The translations under genes and the position numbers were made by a program. A stretch of 42,665 bases of DNA, from positions 1-42,665 of the IMG/VR virus record IMGVR_UViG_3300021961_000201; one strand, 5' to 3'. This document shows positions 1 to 8,304 of this stretch, piece by piece. The notes beneath the pieces were generated by a model. It made no database searches. It saw only the letters and a list, made by a program, of their open reading frames with translations, and was not told the origin of the DNA. Position 1 is the first letter of the stretch; each line of letters starts with the position of its first letter. This DNA is from a virus.

Positions 1-174
1 TTCTTCATACCTATGGACACTATCAAATAAAGTAAATGGTTCAGAAATTCTTAATCGTCCAAAGGCATCCGTTAAAGTACCAGAAGGAGTAAGTCTTTCT
101 CCCAACATTTGGACTTCATAATTTGTAACGTCCTGTGGTCTTAATATGTTTCTATCTGTTCTAAATTGTGCCAT
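1..174 (-). CDS. Partial virion-structural-type protein, N-terminal 58 residues
   Basis: The reading frame begins at ATG 174-172 and runs off the left edge of the window, so only the first 58 residues are visible. They include AFGRLRISEPFTLFDS, a segment I recall from structural proteins of marine T4-like phages. The start overlaps the stop of the upstream nucleotidyltransferase-like gene by one base (TAATG), which indicates translational coupling. The product is probably a virion or tail-associated protein, but the visible part is too short for a firm name. Confidence 0.6.
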   Translation of the reverse strand, partial: MAQFRTDRNILRPQDVTNYEVQMLGERLTPSGTLTDAFGRLRISEPFTLFDSVHRYEE

Positions 175-1397
175 TATCCTTTAATCCAATTTTTTGCTAA
201 AGTAAAGTTTGCGGTACTAAACTCTAATCTATCTACTAATTTAACTGCGTTGCCCATTCTATCTACAGCAACATAACCTTCTGGATTTGTTACTTCAAAT
301 CCATTATCTTTTTGTAAAAAAGTTCCTATTGATTTAATTTGATTCATTTTGTTTACTAAAAAGTTTTTAACTCTTTGTAATGTAACATAACTTGCAATTG
401 CAAAATATATTTCATCTGAATAAGAATCTATAAATCTTAATCCTTCGTTTCTTATTTGTTCGTATTTTCTTTTTGCACTATCAGTTTTTTTACTAGACAT
501 TTCATCATCTAAAACTGAAGCATAATACTTTTTAAAATCATTTAATAATTTGTTAACATTAGATATCTCTTGGCCTTTTCTAATATAATCATTAAAGAAT
601 ATTTTTAATCTTGCACCTACGGATAATAAATTAGTTTGTCTTTGTAGTAAATTTAAAATTCTTTTACCTTTAGATATAGATCCTAATGCCATTCTTAATA
701 ATGAATCATATTGGTCACTTTCTGCTGATGAAAACGTTGCTACTCCTGAAGCGTCTTTGTAACTTGCGTCATCAAAAAATACTGATGGCGTCTTTGTAAA
801 ACGATTTACATTGACGCCAAAACTTGCTTTAAGATCAGACATTTTTTTACCTGTGTAAGTTGTGTGGAAGATAATGCCTAATTTTGCTCGTTGTATTCTT
901 TTTGCAAGTTCAGTATTTTCTGGGACTGCGTAAGTTATTGTATTAGGAGTAAATGCAATAGCATTTTCACCTCGTATAGTTACCGACTTAATATCACCTG
1001 GAGTAAATAACAAGTCGCCTTGTACAATACCTTGTATATTAAGTTTTGGTAATTCTTTTAGACATACGGATAGTTTATCCGCAAGACCACCATCGTGGTT
1101 ACGTCTTATATCTGATTGTGTGTAATTGATTTTGGGAGTTACGTTAAATACGGATTTAGAACCAACAAAAAATTTGCCGTTCTCAGGATTAATACCACAG
1201 ATTACTGCTGGTGCACCATCCCATTTGACAGAAACATTAACTTTAGAACGTGATGAGCCAGACAGCATATTTCTTAATGATTTAAGAAATTCTACTGCGT
1301 TTAGGCCACCTTCGTAACCGTTATTAATGATTTCGTCCTCTAAATGTTCTAGGTGTGTATTCCTAGCTTCAATAAAAAACTGTTTAAAACTATACAT
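174..1397 (-). CDS. Ligase-like nucleotidyltransferase (putative, DUF6267-like)
   Basis: This 407-aa protein carries what look like covalent nucleotidyltransferase (DNA/RNA ligase) motifs in the correct order. A KWDGAP motif at residues 58-63 has the candidate AMP-accepting Lys58. QGDLL at about 126-130 fits motif III, EGYVAV at 373-378 fits motif IV, and VKLVDR at 385-390 fits motif V. A largely helical stretch of about 200 residues separates motifs III and IV, unlike compact ligases. Cyanophage homologues are usually left as unknown. It would act on nucleic-acid nicks or ends if active; this is inferred from motifs only. It is served by an early-type and a late promoter and ends one base inside the next start. 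Confidence 0.6.
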   Translation of the reverse strand: MYSFKQFFIEARNTHLEHLEDEIINNGYEGGLNAVEFLKSLRNMLSGSSRSKVNVSVKWDGAPAVICGINPENGKFFVGSKSVFNVTPKINYTQSDIRRNHDGGLADKLSVCLKELPKLNIQGIVQGDLLFTPGDIKSVTIRGENAIAFTPNTITYAVPENTELAKRIQRAKLGIIFHTTYTGKKMSDLKASFGVNVNRFTKTPSVFFDDASYKDASGVATFSSAESDQYDSLLRMALGSISKGKRILNLLQRQTNLLSVGARLKIFFNDYIRKGQEISNVNKLLNDFKKYYASVLDDEMSSKKTDSAKRKYEQIRNEGLRFIDSYSDEIYFAIASYVTLQRVKNFLVNKMNQIKSIGTFLQKDNGFEVTNPEGYVAVDRMGNAVKLVDRLEFSTANFTLAKNWIKG

Positions 1398-1415
1398 TTA
1401 TCTCCCACTATATCC

Positions 1416-1444
1416 ATTATATCATATATCGCACACATTGTCAA
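1416..1444 (-). promoter_or_regulatory. Sigma70-type promoter for the nucleotidyltransferase-like gene
   Basis: On the minus strand TTGACA (1444-1439) is followed after 17 nt by TATAAT (1421-1416), with TG just before the -10 box. It lies about 20 nt upstream of the ATG at 1397, and a GGGAG ribosome-binding site lies between them. Confidence 0.85.
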
Positions 1445-1490
1445 GTAAAATCCACTCAAATCCATAAGTAAAATCAACAACTTACGATAC

Positions 1491-1498
1491 TATTTATA
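1491..1498 (-). promoter_or_regulatory. T4-type late promoter TATAAATA
   Basis: This is an exact TATAAATA on the minus strand, 93 nt before the ATG at 1397 and just after the stop of the upstream gene. It matches the gp55-dependent late -10 element. It gives the downstream gene a second, late promoter in addition to the sigma70-type one. Confidence 0.75.
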
Positions 1499-1499
1499 A

Positions 1500-2711
1500 T
1501 TAATTACCTTTTGCAATAACAAATTTACCTGAAAGTGGGGTACGAGAAGTAACATATTCAAACATAATATGGATAAAATTATTAATTTCTTGTTGACTTT
1601 TTTTGTCTTTTCTATCAAACCATTTTTTTAAAATAGGCATTATTCTATTGATAATATTAATAGCACTTACTTCTCCTCTTTTAAAATCAAATAGATTAGG
1701 ATTTTGTTTATTCATTTTATCTCTTTGTTTAATATAAGGTTCTATTTCTTTAAAGTATTGTTTTTCTCCGTCAATATATTCTTTTAAAACTTTTTGTGCT
1801 GTTTGTTTATCTACAAAAGCTAGAAGTTCAGTAAATACTTTCATTGAACCAATAGAACCTCCTCTTGCTTCTGCACCGCCTCCTATAAATTCTGCAACAA
1901 ATCTTTTAGCACTAGGATCGTGTCTTAACTTTATATCACCTCCAGTGTTTAACATAATTCTCATATCTCTTGTTTCTGTTTTTTTACCAAATGCAACTCT
2001 TTTATATGGTTGCCAATCAGTTGTCTTTTTAAAAGAAATCTTTTTTAAATATTCTATTTCTGTTTTTCTATTGAAATTAACTTTTTGAAGTACAGCACTT
2101 TTAGTTGTTTTCTTTAAAGATAGAGGTAATAAATCTCCACTATCTATTAAATCACTTGTTACTATGTTTAAATCTGAAAAAGTATATGATTTAGGTTTTG
2201 CGTTCTTTAAAGTTGCAGCTAAAACATCTTTTGCCTTTTTACTTGCAAGGTAAATATCTGCAGGATTCCATTTATTAATATTACCAAATGCAGCTTGATT
2301 TTTAACTGTAATAGGTGCTTTGTTAGCAATAGTAAACAATTTTTGAATAGTTCCCATTACAGCATTATCACCTCTTAAATAAAATAAATTTTGATAACCT
2401 TTACTTTTAATTTTGTAGTCTGGATCTATACTTGTAATTTGTTTAATAAGTTGAACAGCAATTATATTAGATGAAACATACCAATCATTATTAGTATCTA
2501 AAAATTTTATTACATCATTTAACGATACACCTGGTGTATCCACTCTAGTATGAGCTTCTTCTATAACTTTTTTATAATCTCTTTTAAAATCTGCAAATGT
2601 TGGATATTTTTTTAAATCAAATTTTTTATCAACATCAGCCGCACCTATAAAGTCTGCTATAGATGAAAATAATGCTTGAGATGATTCTTGTAATGCTGTT
2701 TTATCTGCCAT
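1500..2711 (-). CDS. Conserved phage protein, possible nuclease-like fold
   Basis: This 403-aa soluble protein has no confident family assignment. The centre contains KWNPADIYL (about residues 147-155) followed roughly 45 residues later by LLPLSLKK. That pairing of an acidic strand with a xLK strand resembles the core of PD-(D/E)XK nuclease-like folds, although the usual E of ExK is replaced by S. A later segment, EFIGGGAEARGGSIGS, is glycine rich. No ribosome-binding site is visible. A CATAAATA late box lies 5 nt before the ATG, so the message may be leaderless. A structural role remains possible. Confidence 0.55.
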   Translation of the reverse strand: MADKTALQESSQALFSSIADFIGAADVDKKFDLKKYPTFADFKRDYKKVIEEAHTRVDTPGVSLNDVIKFLDTNNDWYVSSNIIAVQLIKQITSIDPDYKIKSKGYQNLFYLRGDNAVMGTIQKLFTIANKAPITVKNQAAFGNINKWNPADIYLASKKAKDVLAATLKNAKPKSYTFSDLNIVTSDLIDSGDLLPLSLKKTTKSAVLQKVNFNRKTEIEYLKKISFKKTTDWQPYKRVAFGKKTETRDMRIMLNTGGDIKLRHDPSAKRFVAEFIGGGAEARGGSIGSMKVFTELLAFVDKQTAQKVLKEYIDGEKQYFKEIEPYIKQRDKMNKQNPNLFDFKRGEVSAINIINRIMPILKKWFDRKDKKSQQEINNFIHIMFEYVTSRTPLSGKFVIAKGN

Positions 2712-2716
2712 ACATA

Positions 2717-2724
2717 TATTTATG
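2717..2724 (-). promoter_or_regulatory. Late promoter CATAAATA, 5 nt before ATG
   Basis: CATAAATA on the minus strand is followed by five bases and then the ATG at 2711. Late transcription normally starts about 5-7 nt after this box, so the transcript would start at or next to the start codon. The box lies inside a short palindrome (CATACATA...TATGTATG). Confidence 0.55.
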
Positions 2725-2729
2725 TATGA

Positions 2730-3038
2730 TTATTTTGACTTATTTGCCTGTCTGATTTCTGATTCCGTTCTACAATCAAACCAATTAGGGAAACCAAAGA
2801 TACCAAATGTCTTATGTTTATTTTGAAACTTAACGACTTTCTTAACATCTTCTTCAAAGAAAGACTCATAAATGACTATACCACTTGGGCGTTCTACTGC
2901 TCTCCAAACTAACTGTCCATCATTCATTATCATTTCTGTTTTATAATAAATTTTAGGCATAGTTCTAGGATCAACTTTTTTGTTTGCCATTCGTGCCAGT
3001 TTAGATTGACCGTATCGTTTTTCTTTTTTTCTATTCAT
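2730..3038 (-). CDS. Conserved hypothetical protein, 102 aa
   Basis: This small basic protein has a lysine/arginine-rich N-terminus (about residues 1-30), a central YESFFEEDVKKVVKF segment and an aromatic FGIFGFPNWFD stretch. I do not recognise a family. Its ATG overlaps the stop codon of helicase gp41 by one base (TAATG), so it is probably translated from the gp41 message. Position suggests a link to replication, but nothing in the sequence proves it. Confidence 0.65.
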   Translation of the reverse strand: MNRKKEKRYGQSKLARMANKKVDPRTMPKIYYKTEMIMNDGQLVWRAVERPSGIVIYESFFEEDVKKVVKFQNKHKTFGIFGFPNWFDCRTESEIRQANKSK

Positions 3039-4441
3039 TATATTTTAAAATCAGAAAATTTGTTATATGCGTCCTCAGGTGCAGGTGCTTGAGGGCCTGA
3101 CTCTTGTTCTACTAATTCAGGACTTTCTTGGTTACTATCTACAATTTGTTGTGCCGATTGTTCTACATCAAATAATCTCATTTTACTTCTATCTACACCT
3201 ACGATAAAGGCACGATTAACTGCAGGATCATTATACCTATTTTTTAACTGTTTAATTTTTAATTGACCAAGTTGTTCTAACTCATCATTAGAAATAATGG
3301 CAAACATAAAGTCAGCAGTTGCTGGAAGACCAAATGATTCTGAAGTATCTTCTAAACCAATATCACTGGACATAAATCCACTTCTAGTTGTTTGTGTAGC
3401 AGATATAATTGGTAAATCATATTGTACTGCAAGACCTCGTAGTTCTTCAGCGATGGCTTTGATATAGAAATAAGATGATATATTGCCACCTTTAAAACGA
3501 CTACTTGAACAAATATTTAAATAGTCTATAAACATTATATCTGGTTTAAATGATTTCTTTAAAGAAAGTTCATCTAATAAACCTTTAAAGTGTCCTGTGT
3601 GAGCAGAAGCAGTAGGATATTCTTTAATAATAAGTTGGCCATTTACTTTACTTTGTAATCGTTTAATTTTATTTTCATAAATATCTTTTGGCATTGTATA
3701 GAGTTGATCTATGGTTACATCTAAAAGATTTGCGTCTATACGTTCAGCAATTCGTTCTTCGGCCATTTCTAAAGTGATATACAATACATTCTTACCTTGA
3801 CTTATCATAGACGCAGCTACGTGGCACATAAACAAAGATTTACCAACACCAGTACCAGCAAGTGCTACATTTAAAGTTTTAGGAGGTAGACCGCCTTTAG
3901 TTATACGATTAAAATAAGATAAATCAAACTTTAATCGTTCTTCGGTTCTATGGTAATAATCAAATCGTTCATCGGTTTGATTTAAATAATCGTGTCCGAT
4001 ATTTGTATCAAATGAAACTGCAAGAGCTTCAGATAAAATGCCTGGTATGGCTTCTGCTGTATGTTTCTTATCTTTACCATCTAGGATTTGAATACCAGAT
4101 AACACAGCATTATGTACTGCACGATCTTTGCAAAATTTTTCAGTTGTATCTAACAACCATTGATACTCAACATCACTTTTGTTTAAATTGTTTAATAATG
4201 TTTTAGATATTTTAAATTCATCTTCGGTCAAACCTTTTTTGTTTGACAACTCAATGATAATGGCTTCTTTAGATGGAAGATTATTATATTTAATTACAAA
4301 GTCATTTATCACATTAAAGATAATAACTTCTTCTCGTATTTTAAAATATTCTTCTTTTAAAAAAGGTAAGACTTTTCGTGTATAATCTTCATTATGAATA
4401 AGATTACTTAATATGGTATTTTCAAATCTGTCGTTGTTCAT
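3038..4441 (-). CDS. 41: Replicative DNA helicase, DnaB-type (T4 gp41)
   Basis: The hexameric replicative helicase unwinds DNA at the phage fork. A DnaB-like N-terminal domain is followed by the RecA-fold motor with Walker A (AGTGVGKS) and Walker B (DIMFIDYLN). The C-terminus is an acidic, proline-rich tail. I chose ATG 4441 (467 aa, MNNDRFEN). An in-frame TTG at 4465 would give 475 aa and has a GGA eight bases upstream, so the start is not fully settled. The order uvsX, gp40-like, 41 matches T4. The start overlaps the end of the gp40-like gene. No primase gene (61) is visible in the window. Confidence 0.95.
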   Translation of the reverse strand: MNNDRFENTILSNLIHNEDYTRKVLPFLKEEYFKIREEVIIFNVINDFVIKYNNLPSKEAIIIELSNKKGLTEDEFKISKTLLNNLNKSDVEYQWLLDTTEKFCKDRAVHNAVLSGIQILDGKDKKHTAEAIPGILSEALAVSFDTNIGHDYLNQTDERFDYYHRTEERLKFDLSYFNRITKGGLPPKTLNVALAGTGVGKSLFMCHVAASMISQGKNVLYITLEMAEERIAERIDANLLDVTIDQLYTMPKDIYENKIKRLQSKVNGQLIIKEYPTASAHTGHFKGLLDELSLKKSFKPDIMFIDYLNICSSSRFKGGNISSYFYIKAIAEELRGLAVQYDLPIISATQTTRSGFMSSDIGLEDTSESFGLPATADFMFAIISNDELEQLGQLKIKQLKNRYNDPAVNRAFIVGVDRSKMRLFDVEQSAQQIVDSNQESPELVEQESGPQAPAPEDAYNKFSDFKI

Positions 4442-4721
4442 TGATGTTAAATTTGCCTTGTTCAAGTTGTTTTTCCATTACTTCTATTAAAATATCACCA
4501 ATCATATTTCTAAACTCAATACTTTCAGTATCTTTATTGTTAGGATTGCGTTGTATGTCATAAGTAAATTTTAATGGTAATCTTCCTTGTTCGTTTTCTT
4601 CACTTGCAAATTTAACTTGACCGTAGGTGTAAATAATATCTTTATATTCACCTTCGATAATTTTGATACAGGAAAAATCATCTGTATCTTTTTGGACAAA
4701 TACATAGTTATTCTTGTCCAT
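4422..4721 (-). CDS. 40: gp40-like head-vertex assembly chaperone (by synteny)
   Basis: This 99-aa protein starts at ATG 4721 ([10 protein letters not shown]), inside the end of uvsX with a 14-nt overlap. A longer open frame upstream is only the shadow of uvsX. Its position between uvsX and gene 41 is where T4 encodes gp40, which helps initiate prohead vertices. The sequence looks like a beta-rich domain followed by a helical tail. The name rests mainly on gene order and similar length. It overlaps the helicase start, so translation is probably coupled. Confidence 0.65.
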   Translation of the reverse strand: MDKNNYVFVQKDTDDFSCIKIIEGEYKDIIYTYGQVKFASEENEQGRLPLKFTYDIQRNPNNKDTESIEFRNMIGDILIEVMEKQLEQGKFNINEQRQI

Positions 4722-5727
4722 AAAGGAATTCTTTTTTGGCAGCTTCGTCAATTTGATTGAGAATATCTTTAGTAAAGAATTTATCAGGTTCAGAATTGAT
4801 AGTTTTTGCATACTGTTTTGTTCCGTCTGGTAGTTCTATTCTTGTTGAAACATTTTTAAATATATTATGTTTAAGTGCTAAGTCAATTAGACCATAGTAT
4901 CTGTCTAATCCGTGTTTATAAGTTAGTCGTACATCTATTTGAGCATTTTCTTTAGTCAACCTAGATTTATAGTTTTTACAATGAATAATGTTGCCAATTA
5001 CTTCCGTACCATCTTTTTCTTTTCTTTTAGATAGATACACGATATTACTTGCGGCATACTTTAAACCAGAACCACCACCCATTTCTTTTTGTGGATACAT
5101 AGAGCCAATTACGTCATATGTATGATTGGTCATAATCATTGGTATTCCTGCTTTACCTAGTTTCAATGTTAATACTCTAAATGCACCTTTGACAATTTGT
5201 GATCTTGTCATATCTCTTGTTTCTTTACCTTCGGCAGTATCTTCCATTTCTTTTGTAGTAGATAACATACCTAAACTGTCTAATACAAACATCAAAGGTT
5301 TTCTTTTATCTTCTGGTTGTTCTAAGTATTTGTCAACAACTTTAATAGATTGATGTCTAAATTCTTGTACTGTGGCAACTGGTACTACGACCATTCGTTT
5401 AGAATCAATACCACGATTTTCAACTAAATCTTTTGTAATTGCACTTTCTGATTCGAAATAGATTACGCCTGCGTCTTTGTTTTTATCTAAAAAGTATTTT
5501 ACAATACCTAGAGCAAAGAACGTCTTACCTGTTGCGGCCTCACCTGCGATTGCTGTTATTTTATTTGCTGGTAAACCACCAAAGATAGAACCTGATAGTA
5601 AGGCATTTAACGAATATGAACCTGTATCTATAAAACTATCTACATCACCTGTTTCAAGTCCATCACTTACGATACCAGCATATTCATTACCTGTTTCTTT
5701 TATTATATCTTTTAAAAAATCACTCAT
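4708..5727 (-). CDS. uvsX: UvsX RecA-like recombinase
   Basis: This 339-aa recombinase forms filaments on single-stranded DNA and drives strand exchange for recombination-dependent replication and repair. Walker A is GEAATGKT (about residues 62-69) and Walker B is [10 protein letters not shown] glycine-rich [12 protein letters not shown] loop follows, as in RecA/UvsX. A GGAG ribosome-binding site precedes the ATG, which overlaps the TGA of a 45-aa upstream frame. Its mediator UvsY is encoded elsewhere in the window. Confidence 0.95.
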   Translation of the reverse strand: MSDFLKDIIKETGNEYAGIVSDGLETGDVDSFIDTGSYSLNALLSGSIFGGLPANKITAIAGEAATGKTFFALGIVKYFLDKNKDAGVIYFESESAITKDLVENRGIDSKRMVVVPVATVQEFRHQSIKVVDKYLEQPEDKRKPLMFVLDSLGMLSTTKEMEDTAEGKETRDMTRSQIVKGAFRVLTLKLGKAGIPMIMTNHTYDVIGSMYPQKEMGGGSGLKYAASNIVYLSKRKEKDGTEVIGNIIHCKNYKSRLTKENAQIDVRLTYKHGLDRYYGLIDLALKHNIFKNVSTRIELPDGTKQYAKTINSEPDKFFTKDILNQIDEAAKKEFLYGQE

Positions 5728-5861
5728 TGTTCACTCCTATTATAGTTTATGCAATAATATTTAATACCTAAATTATAACATATTTTTCTTATTTCGTCAA
5801 GCATTGACTCTGGAAAATTATATGTAAAATATTCTTTGCCTTTATGAATTATTATTTGCAC
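5724..5861 (-). CDS. Small unknown protein overlapping the uvsX start, 45 aa
   Basis: This open frame starts at GTG 5861, overlaps the end of the 115-aa gene by 20 nt, and ends with a TGA inside the uvsX start (ATGA). The composition is protein-like ([18 protein letters not shown]) and the ATGA overlap is typical of coupled phage genes. Against it, no good ribosome-binding site precedes the GTG, and the uvsX promoter lies inside the frame. I recognise no family. Confidence 0.45.
   Translation of the reverse strand: MQIIIHKGKEYFTYNFPESMLDEIRKICYNLGIKYYCINYNRSEQ
5772..5800 (-). promoter_or_regulatory. Sigma70-type promoter for uvsX
   Basis: TTGACG (5800-5795), a 17-nt spacer and TATAAT (5777-5772) lie on the minus strand about 45 nt before the uvsX ATG. 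This early-type promoter can drive uvsX, the gp40-like gene and gene 41. Confidence 0.85.
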
Positions 5862-6189
5862 TCTTTTTTGCCCTCAAAATCACTGGTCTGCCTTTAGGTT
5901 TTGGTAATTGTAATTGTTTTAAAGGATCAGACTCGTTCCATAATCTATATTCTTCATTCTTTGGTGTCCATTCAGTAGGTGGATCTTCATAATCATCTTG
6001 GTCTAATCTTGCCCACATAAAATCAAATATTTGATCTTCATTGAAATGACTCATCTCTGGATTTATTTTCATAGGTGAAAATTCTTGTATATTTCTTTTT
6101 AATATTTCTCTATTGTACTCCAACTTGCGTTGAAAGTCCCAATACTCTTTTAAATCGTTATATGAATGTTCTGAAATAGCCATTGACAT
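5842..6189 (-). CDS. Conserved hypothetical protein, 115 aa
   Basis: This charged, aromatic-rich soluble protein has acidic patches (DQDDYEDPP) and a basic C-terminal tail ([13 protein letters not shown]). It has no membrane segment, and I recognise no family. ATG 6189 is used; a second Met lies two codons later. It begins 10 nt after the methyltransferase stop and is probably co-transcribed with it. Confidence 0.6.
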   Translation of the reverse strand: MSMAISEHSYNDLKEYWDFQRKLEYNREILKRNIQEFSPMKINPEMSHFNEDQIFDFMWARLDQDDYEDPPTEWTPKNEEYRLWNESDPLKQLQLPKPKGRPVILRAKKSANNNS

Positions 6190-6199
6190 AATTATTTAT

Positions 6200-7522
6200 T
6201 TAAATTGGTAGTGTTGCCTTTCTAGCGTGTCTAAAATAATCTAGTCTTTGTGTATTAACTTTTTTACAGAAACACCAAATGTTTTCTATAAAAATACGAT
6301 TCATAAATTCTTGTTTGGCCTCATCATTCTCAAATAACTTATCAGACTTTGGTCTTTGCATAATTCTCATACCAATCTGTCCTTGAAAATAAGTCTGTAA
6401 ACTGTCCACTAATTCATCACAACTTTTATATCGTTTACCTTTAACTGTTGGATCCATAATGTTAACAAACAAATGTCCTGTAGGAGATAAACTTTCAAAA
6501 CTTTTTTGAGATACAGGTAAAAAGAAATTATCTCTCCAACTTTCATATTCATTAAATTTAAACCAAGATTGATCTTCTTCGTGTTCGCCACCTTTGTTAT
6601 ATTCTTCAGTAGAAAAATATGGTGGACTTGTAAATGCACAATCAATGTCTTTTATATCTTCCCAAGGTAAATTTTCTGCACCACATCTGTATATGGTAAC
6701 TTTTTTATTTGCATTAATTGTAAAATGATCTTGGTCCTCATAGATATGCACATTCTTATTACCTAAAAATGTTTCATACTCATAAACTTGTTTCATATAG
6801 TTTGCATACACATTAGGATTAGGATCACAACCAATATATTCTTTTGCATTACTTGTATAGAAACCTGCAAGTCTATCACCCCAACCACAACTTGTATCTA
6901 ATACTTTATGAGCATTCGTCATATCATAAACGGCTCTTGCAACATTAGGTTTAAATTGGGTTGCAATATAAGTGCCTAATCTAAATGCACTCATATAACT
7001 TGCTTCAGTTAATTCACCACCTATTAATTGTTCTTTGCCATCAACAATTACTTTTTTCATATCATTGATACCTCGCCAGATAGGACCTAAACATCTCCAT
7101 ATATCTTTTGCTGTACCATTTTCCCATACGTCTATGGGTGCCTTGAAACTATAACTTGAACAATTTAATCTTAATGCTTGTTGAAAGTAATTTGATATAC
7201 TATTAAAAGTAGAAGGTGCGTCTATGACACCTAGGCCGTATTCTTTATAATTGTATTTGTAATCATCATATTTCTCCATTACATCTACATCTACTTTAAG
7301 ATACTTACTTGTATCAAATTTTTTTAATTCAAAAAAACAATCTCTTACTTCATCTAAACTAATTTTCTTTAAAGGAAATACAGGTCGTTCTTTGGCAATA
7401 TAATCTGCCAAGTCTAATCTAAATTGTTCTTTACCTATTGTATTTGTATAATGCTCAAATACAGTTTGATTCATTATAGGTAATTTATTTGAATTTGCGT
7501 ATTTGTAAAGATAATCACTCAT
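6200..7522 (-). CDS. DNA methyltransferase with SPPY motif, paralogue 1
   Basis: This 440-aa protein carries a S-adenosylmethionine-binding motif VLDTSCGWGDRL and a catalytic TSPPYF motif, marking an amino (N4-cytosine or N6-adenine) methyltransferase. About 200 N-terminal residues precede the catalytic core. The layout, with PIDVWEN before motif I and CAFTSPPY after it, parallels the 359-aa enzyme at 22551-23630, so the two are paralogues. No restriction endonuclease is adjacent. Likely roles are protection from host restriction or DNA marking. It has its own sigma70-type promoter. Confidence 0.85.
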   Translation of the reverse strand: MSDYLYKYANSNKLPIMNQTVFEHYTNTIGKEQFRLDLADYIAKERPVFPLKKISLDEVRDCFFELKKFDTSKYLKVDVDVMEKYDDYKYNYKEYGLGVIDAPSTFNSISNYFQQALRLNCSSYSFKAPIDVWENGTAKDIWRCLGPIWRGINDMKKVIVDGKEQLIGGELTEASYMSAFRLGTYIATQFKPNVARAVYDMTNAHKVLDTSCGWGDRLAGFYTSNAKEYIGCDPNPNVYANYMKQVYEYETFLGNKNVHIYEDQDHFTINANKKVTIYRCGAENLPWEDIKDIDCAFTSPPYFSTEEYNKGGEHEEDQSWFKFNEYESWRDNFFLPVSQKSFESLSPTGHLFVNIMDPTVKGKRYKSCDELVDSLQTYFQGQIGMRIMQRPKSDKLFENDEAKQEFMNRIFIENIWCFCKKVNTQRLDYFRHARKATLPI

Positions 7523-7563
7523 TGTTCCATTTCACTAACATCCATATAACAAAAATATAGATT

Positions 7564-7592
7564 ATTATAACATATAATATTGATAAAGTCAA
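7564..7592 (-). promoter_or_regulatory. Sigma70-type promoter for the 440-aa methyltransferase
   Basis: TTGACT (7592-7587), a 17-nt spacer and TATAAT (7569-7564) on the minus strand, about 42 nt before the ATG at 7522. It begins just after the stop of the MT-A70 gene. Confidence 0.85.
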
Positions 7593-7600
7593 CTCCATAA

Positions 7601-8146
7601 TTAAAACTTATTTGTTTGATTCCCCCAACTATCCCAACCTTGTCTTTGCGTTCTAGCAAACAATTCTATATATGGGCCTTCTAAAAGACGTTCTATTCTT
7701 TCGTACATCTCATCAGGTTTACGACTATGTTCCCTACGAGGTGATACAACCAATTGACTTACATCTTTATTGATTCGTTTAGGTTTACCTTTTGTTGCAA
7801 GTAAAGCCATCTCTGGATTGGCACGTGTCCAATAACCTAATCCTGTAAAATAATTAGGATTGTTTTTATTTTGTTTTACCCAAGTAAATGCTACTGTTTT
7901 ATATTTGAAACCCCACGCCTCTATTACTTTAAATGCCTCTTGTAAAAAAGGATCAGTTACCCACATTATAAGTGTGGAATGTTCTTCAGCAATAGACTTA
8001 ATAGGAAGAGAAACAATCCAATCAATACCAGCGCACTCATAATGCTTAGTAGCGTTGCGACCTTCTCCTTTTTTTGAATATGATTTAAAATACCACGGAG
8101 GATCTGCATAAATTACCTTATATTTTTTATTTGTATTAATGTCCAT
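7601..8146 (-). CDS. MT-A70 family N6-adenine methyltransferase
   Basis: This 181-aa enzyme has the MT-A70 signature: VIYADPPWYF near the N-terminus contains the catalytic DPPW. It is followed by LIMWVTDPFL, a GLGYWTRANPEMALLATKG segment and a C-terminal ELFARTQRQGWDSWGNQ, as in phage Ime4/MT-A70-like enzymes. It probably methylates adenine in DNA. It sits at the end of the replisome operon, its start overlapped by the stop of a small membrane-protein gene. It is the third methyltransferase in this window. Confidence 0.9.
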   Translation of the reverse strand: MDINTNKKYKVIYADPPWYFKSYSKKGEGRNATKHYECAGIDWIVSLPIKSIAEEHSTLIMWVTDPFLQEAFKVIEAWGFKYKTVAFTWVKQNKNNPNYFTGLGYWTRANPEMALLATKGKPKRINKDVSQLVVSPRREHSRKPDEMYERIERLLEGPYIELFARTQRQGWDSWGNQTNKF

Positions 8147-8288
8147 AACTGTAAAACAAATATTTGATTGCTAACAGAAACAAACAGAATTGCCATAATT
8201 TAATATTAAAATGACCAATAAATCTGCCGAAATGATATCCACAGAATATAATACTATATAGAAACAATATATTCATTAGCAGTATCAT
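8136..8288 (-). CDS. Small membrane protein, 50 aa
   Basis: An ATG at 8288 preceded by a GAGGATATT ribosome-binding context opens a 50-codon frame. The product is strongly hydrophobic with two likely membrane segments (about residues 2-17 and 31-47). It begins 17 nt after the DNA polymerase stop and ends 11 nt inside the MT-A70 gene, a typical coupled arrangement. I recognise no family; small hydrophobic phage proteins often act on the host membrane, but that is only an inference. Confidence 0.6.
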   Translation of the reverse strand: MILLMNILFLYSIIFCGYHFGRFIGHFNIKLWQFCLFLLAIKYLFYSYGH

Positions 8289-8304
8289 AATATCCTCATA
8301 TCTG

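Noticed and set aside
1126-1317. Plus-strand open frames (this and about twenty others)
   Set aside because: They lie opposite well-identified minus-strand genes, lack ribosome-binding sites and have biased, shadow-like composition.
4722-4811. N-terminal extension of the gp40-like protein
   Set aside because: This part is the uvsX coding sequence read in another frame; ATG 4721 gives a normal small overlap.
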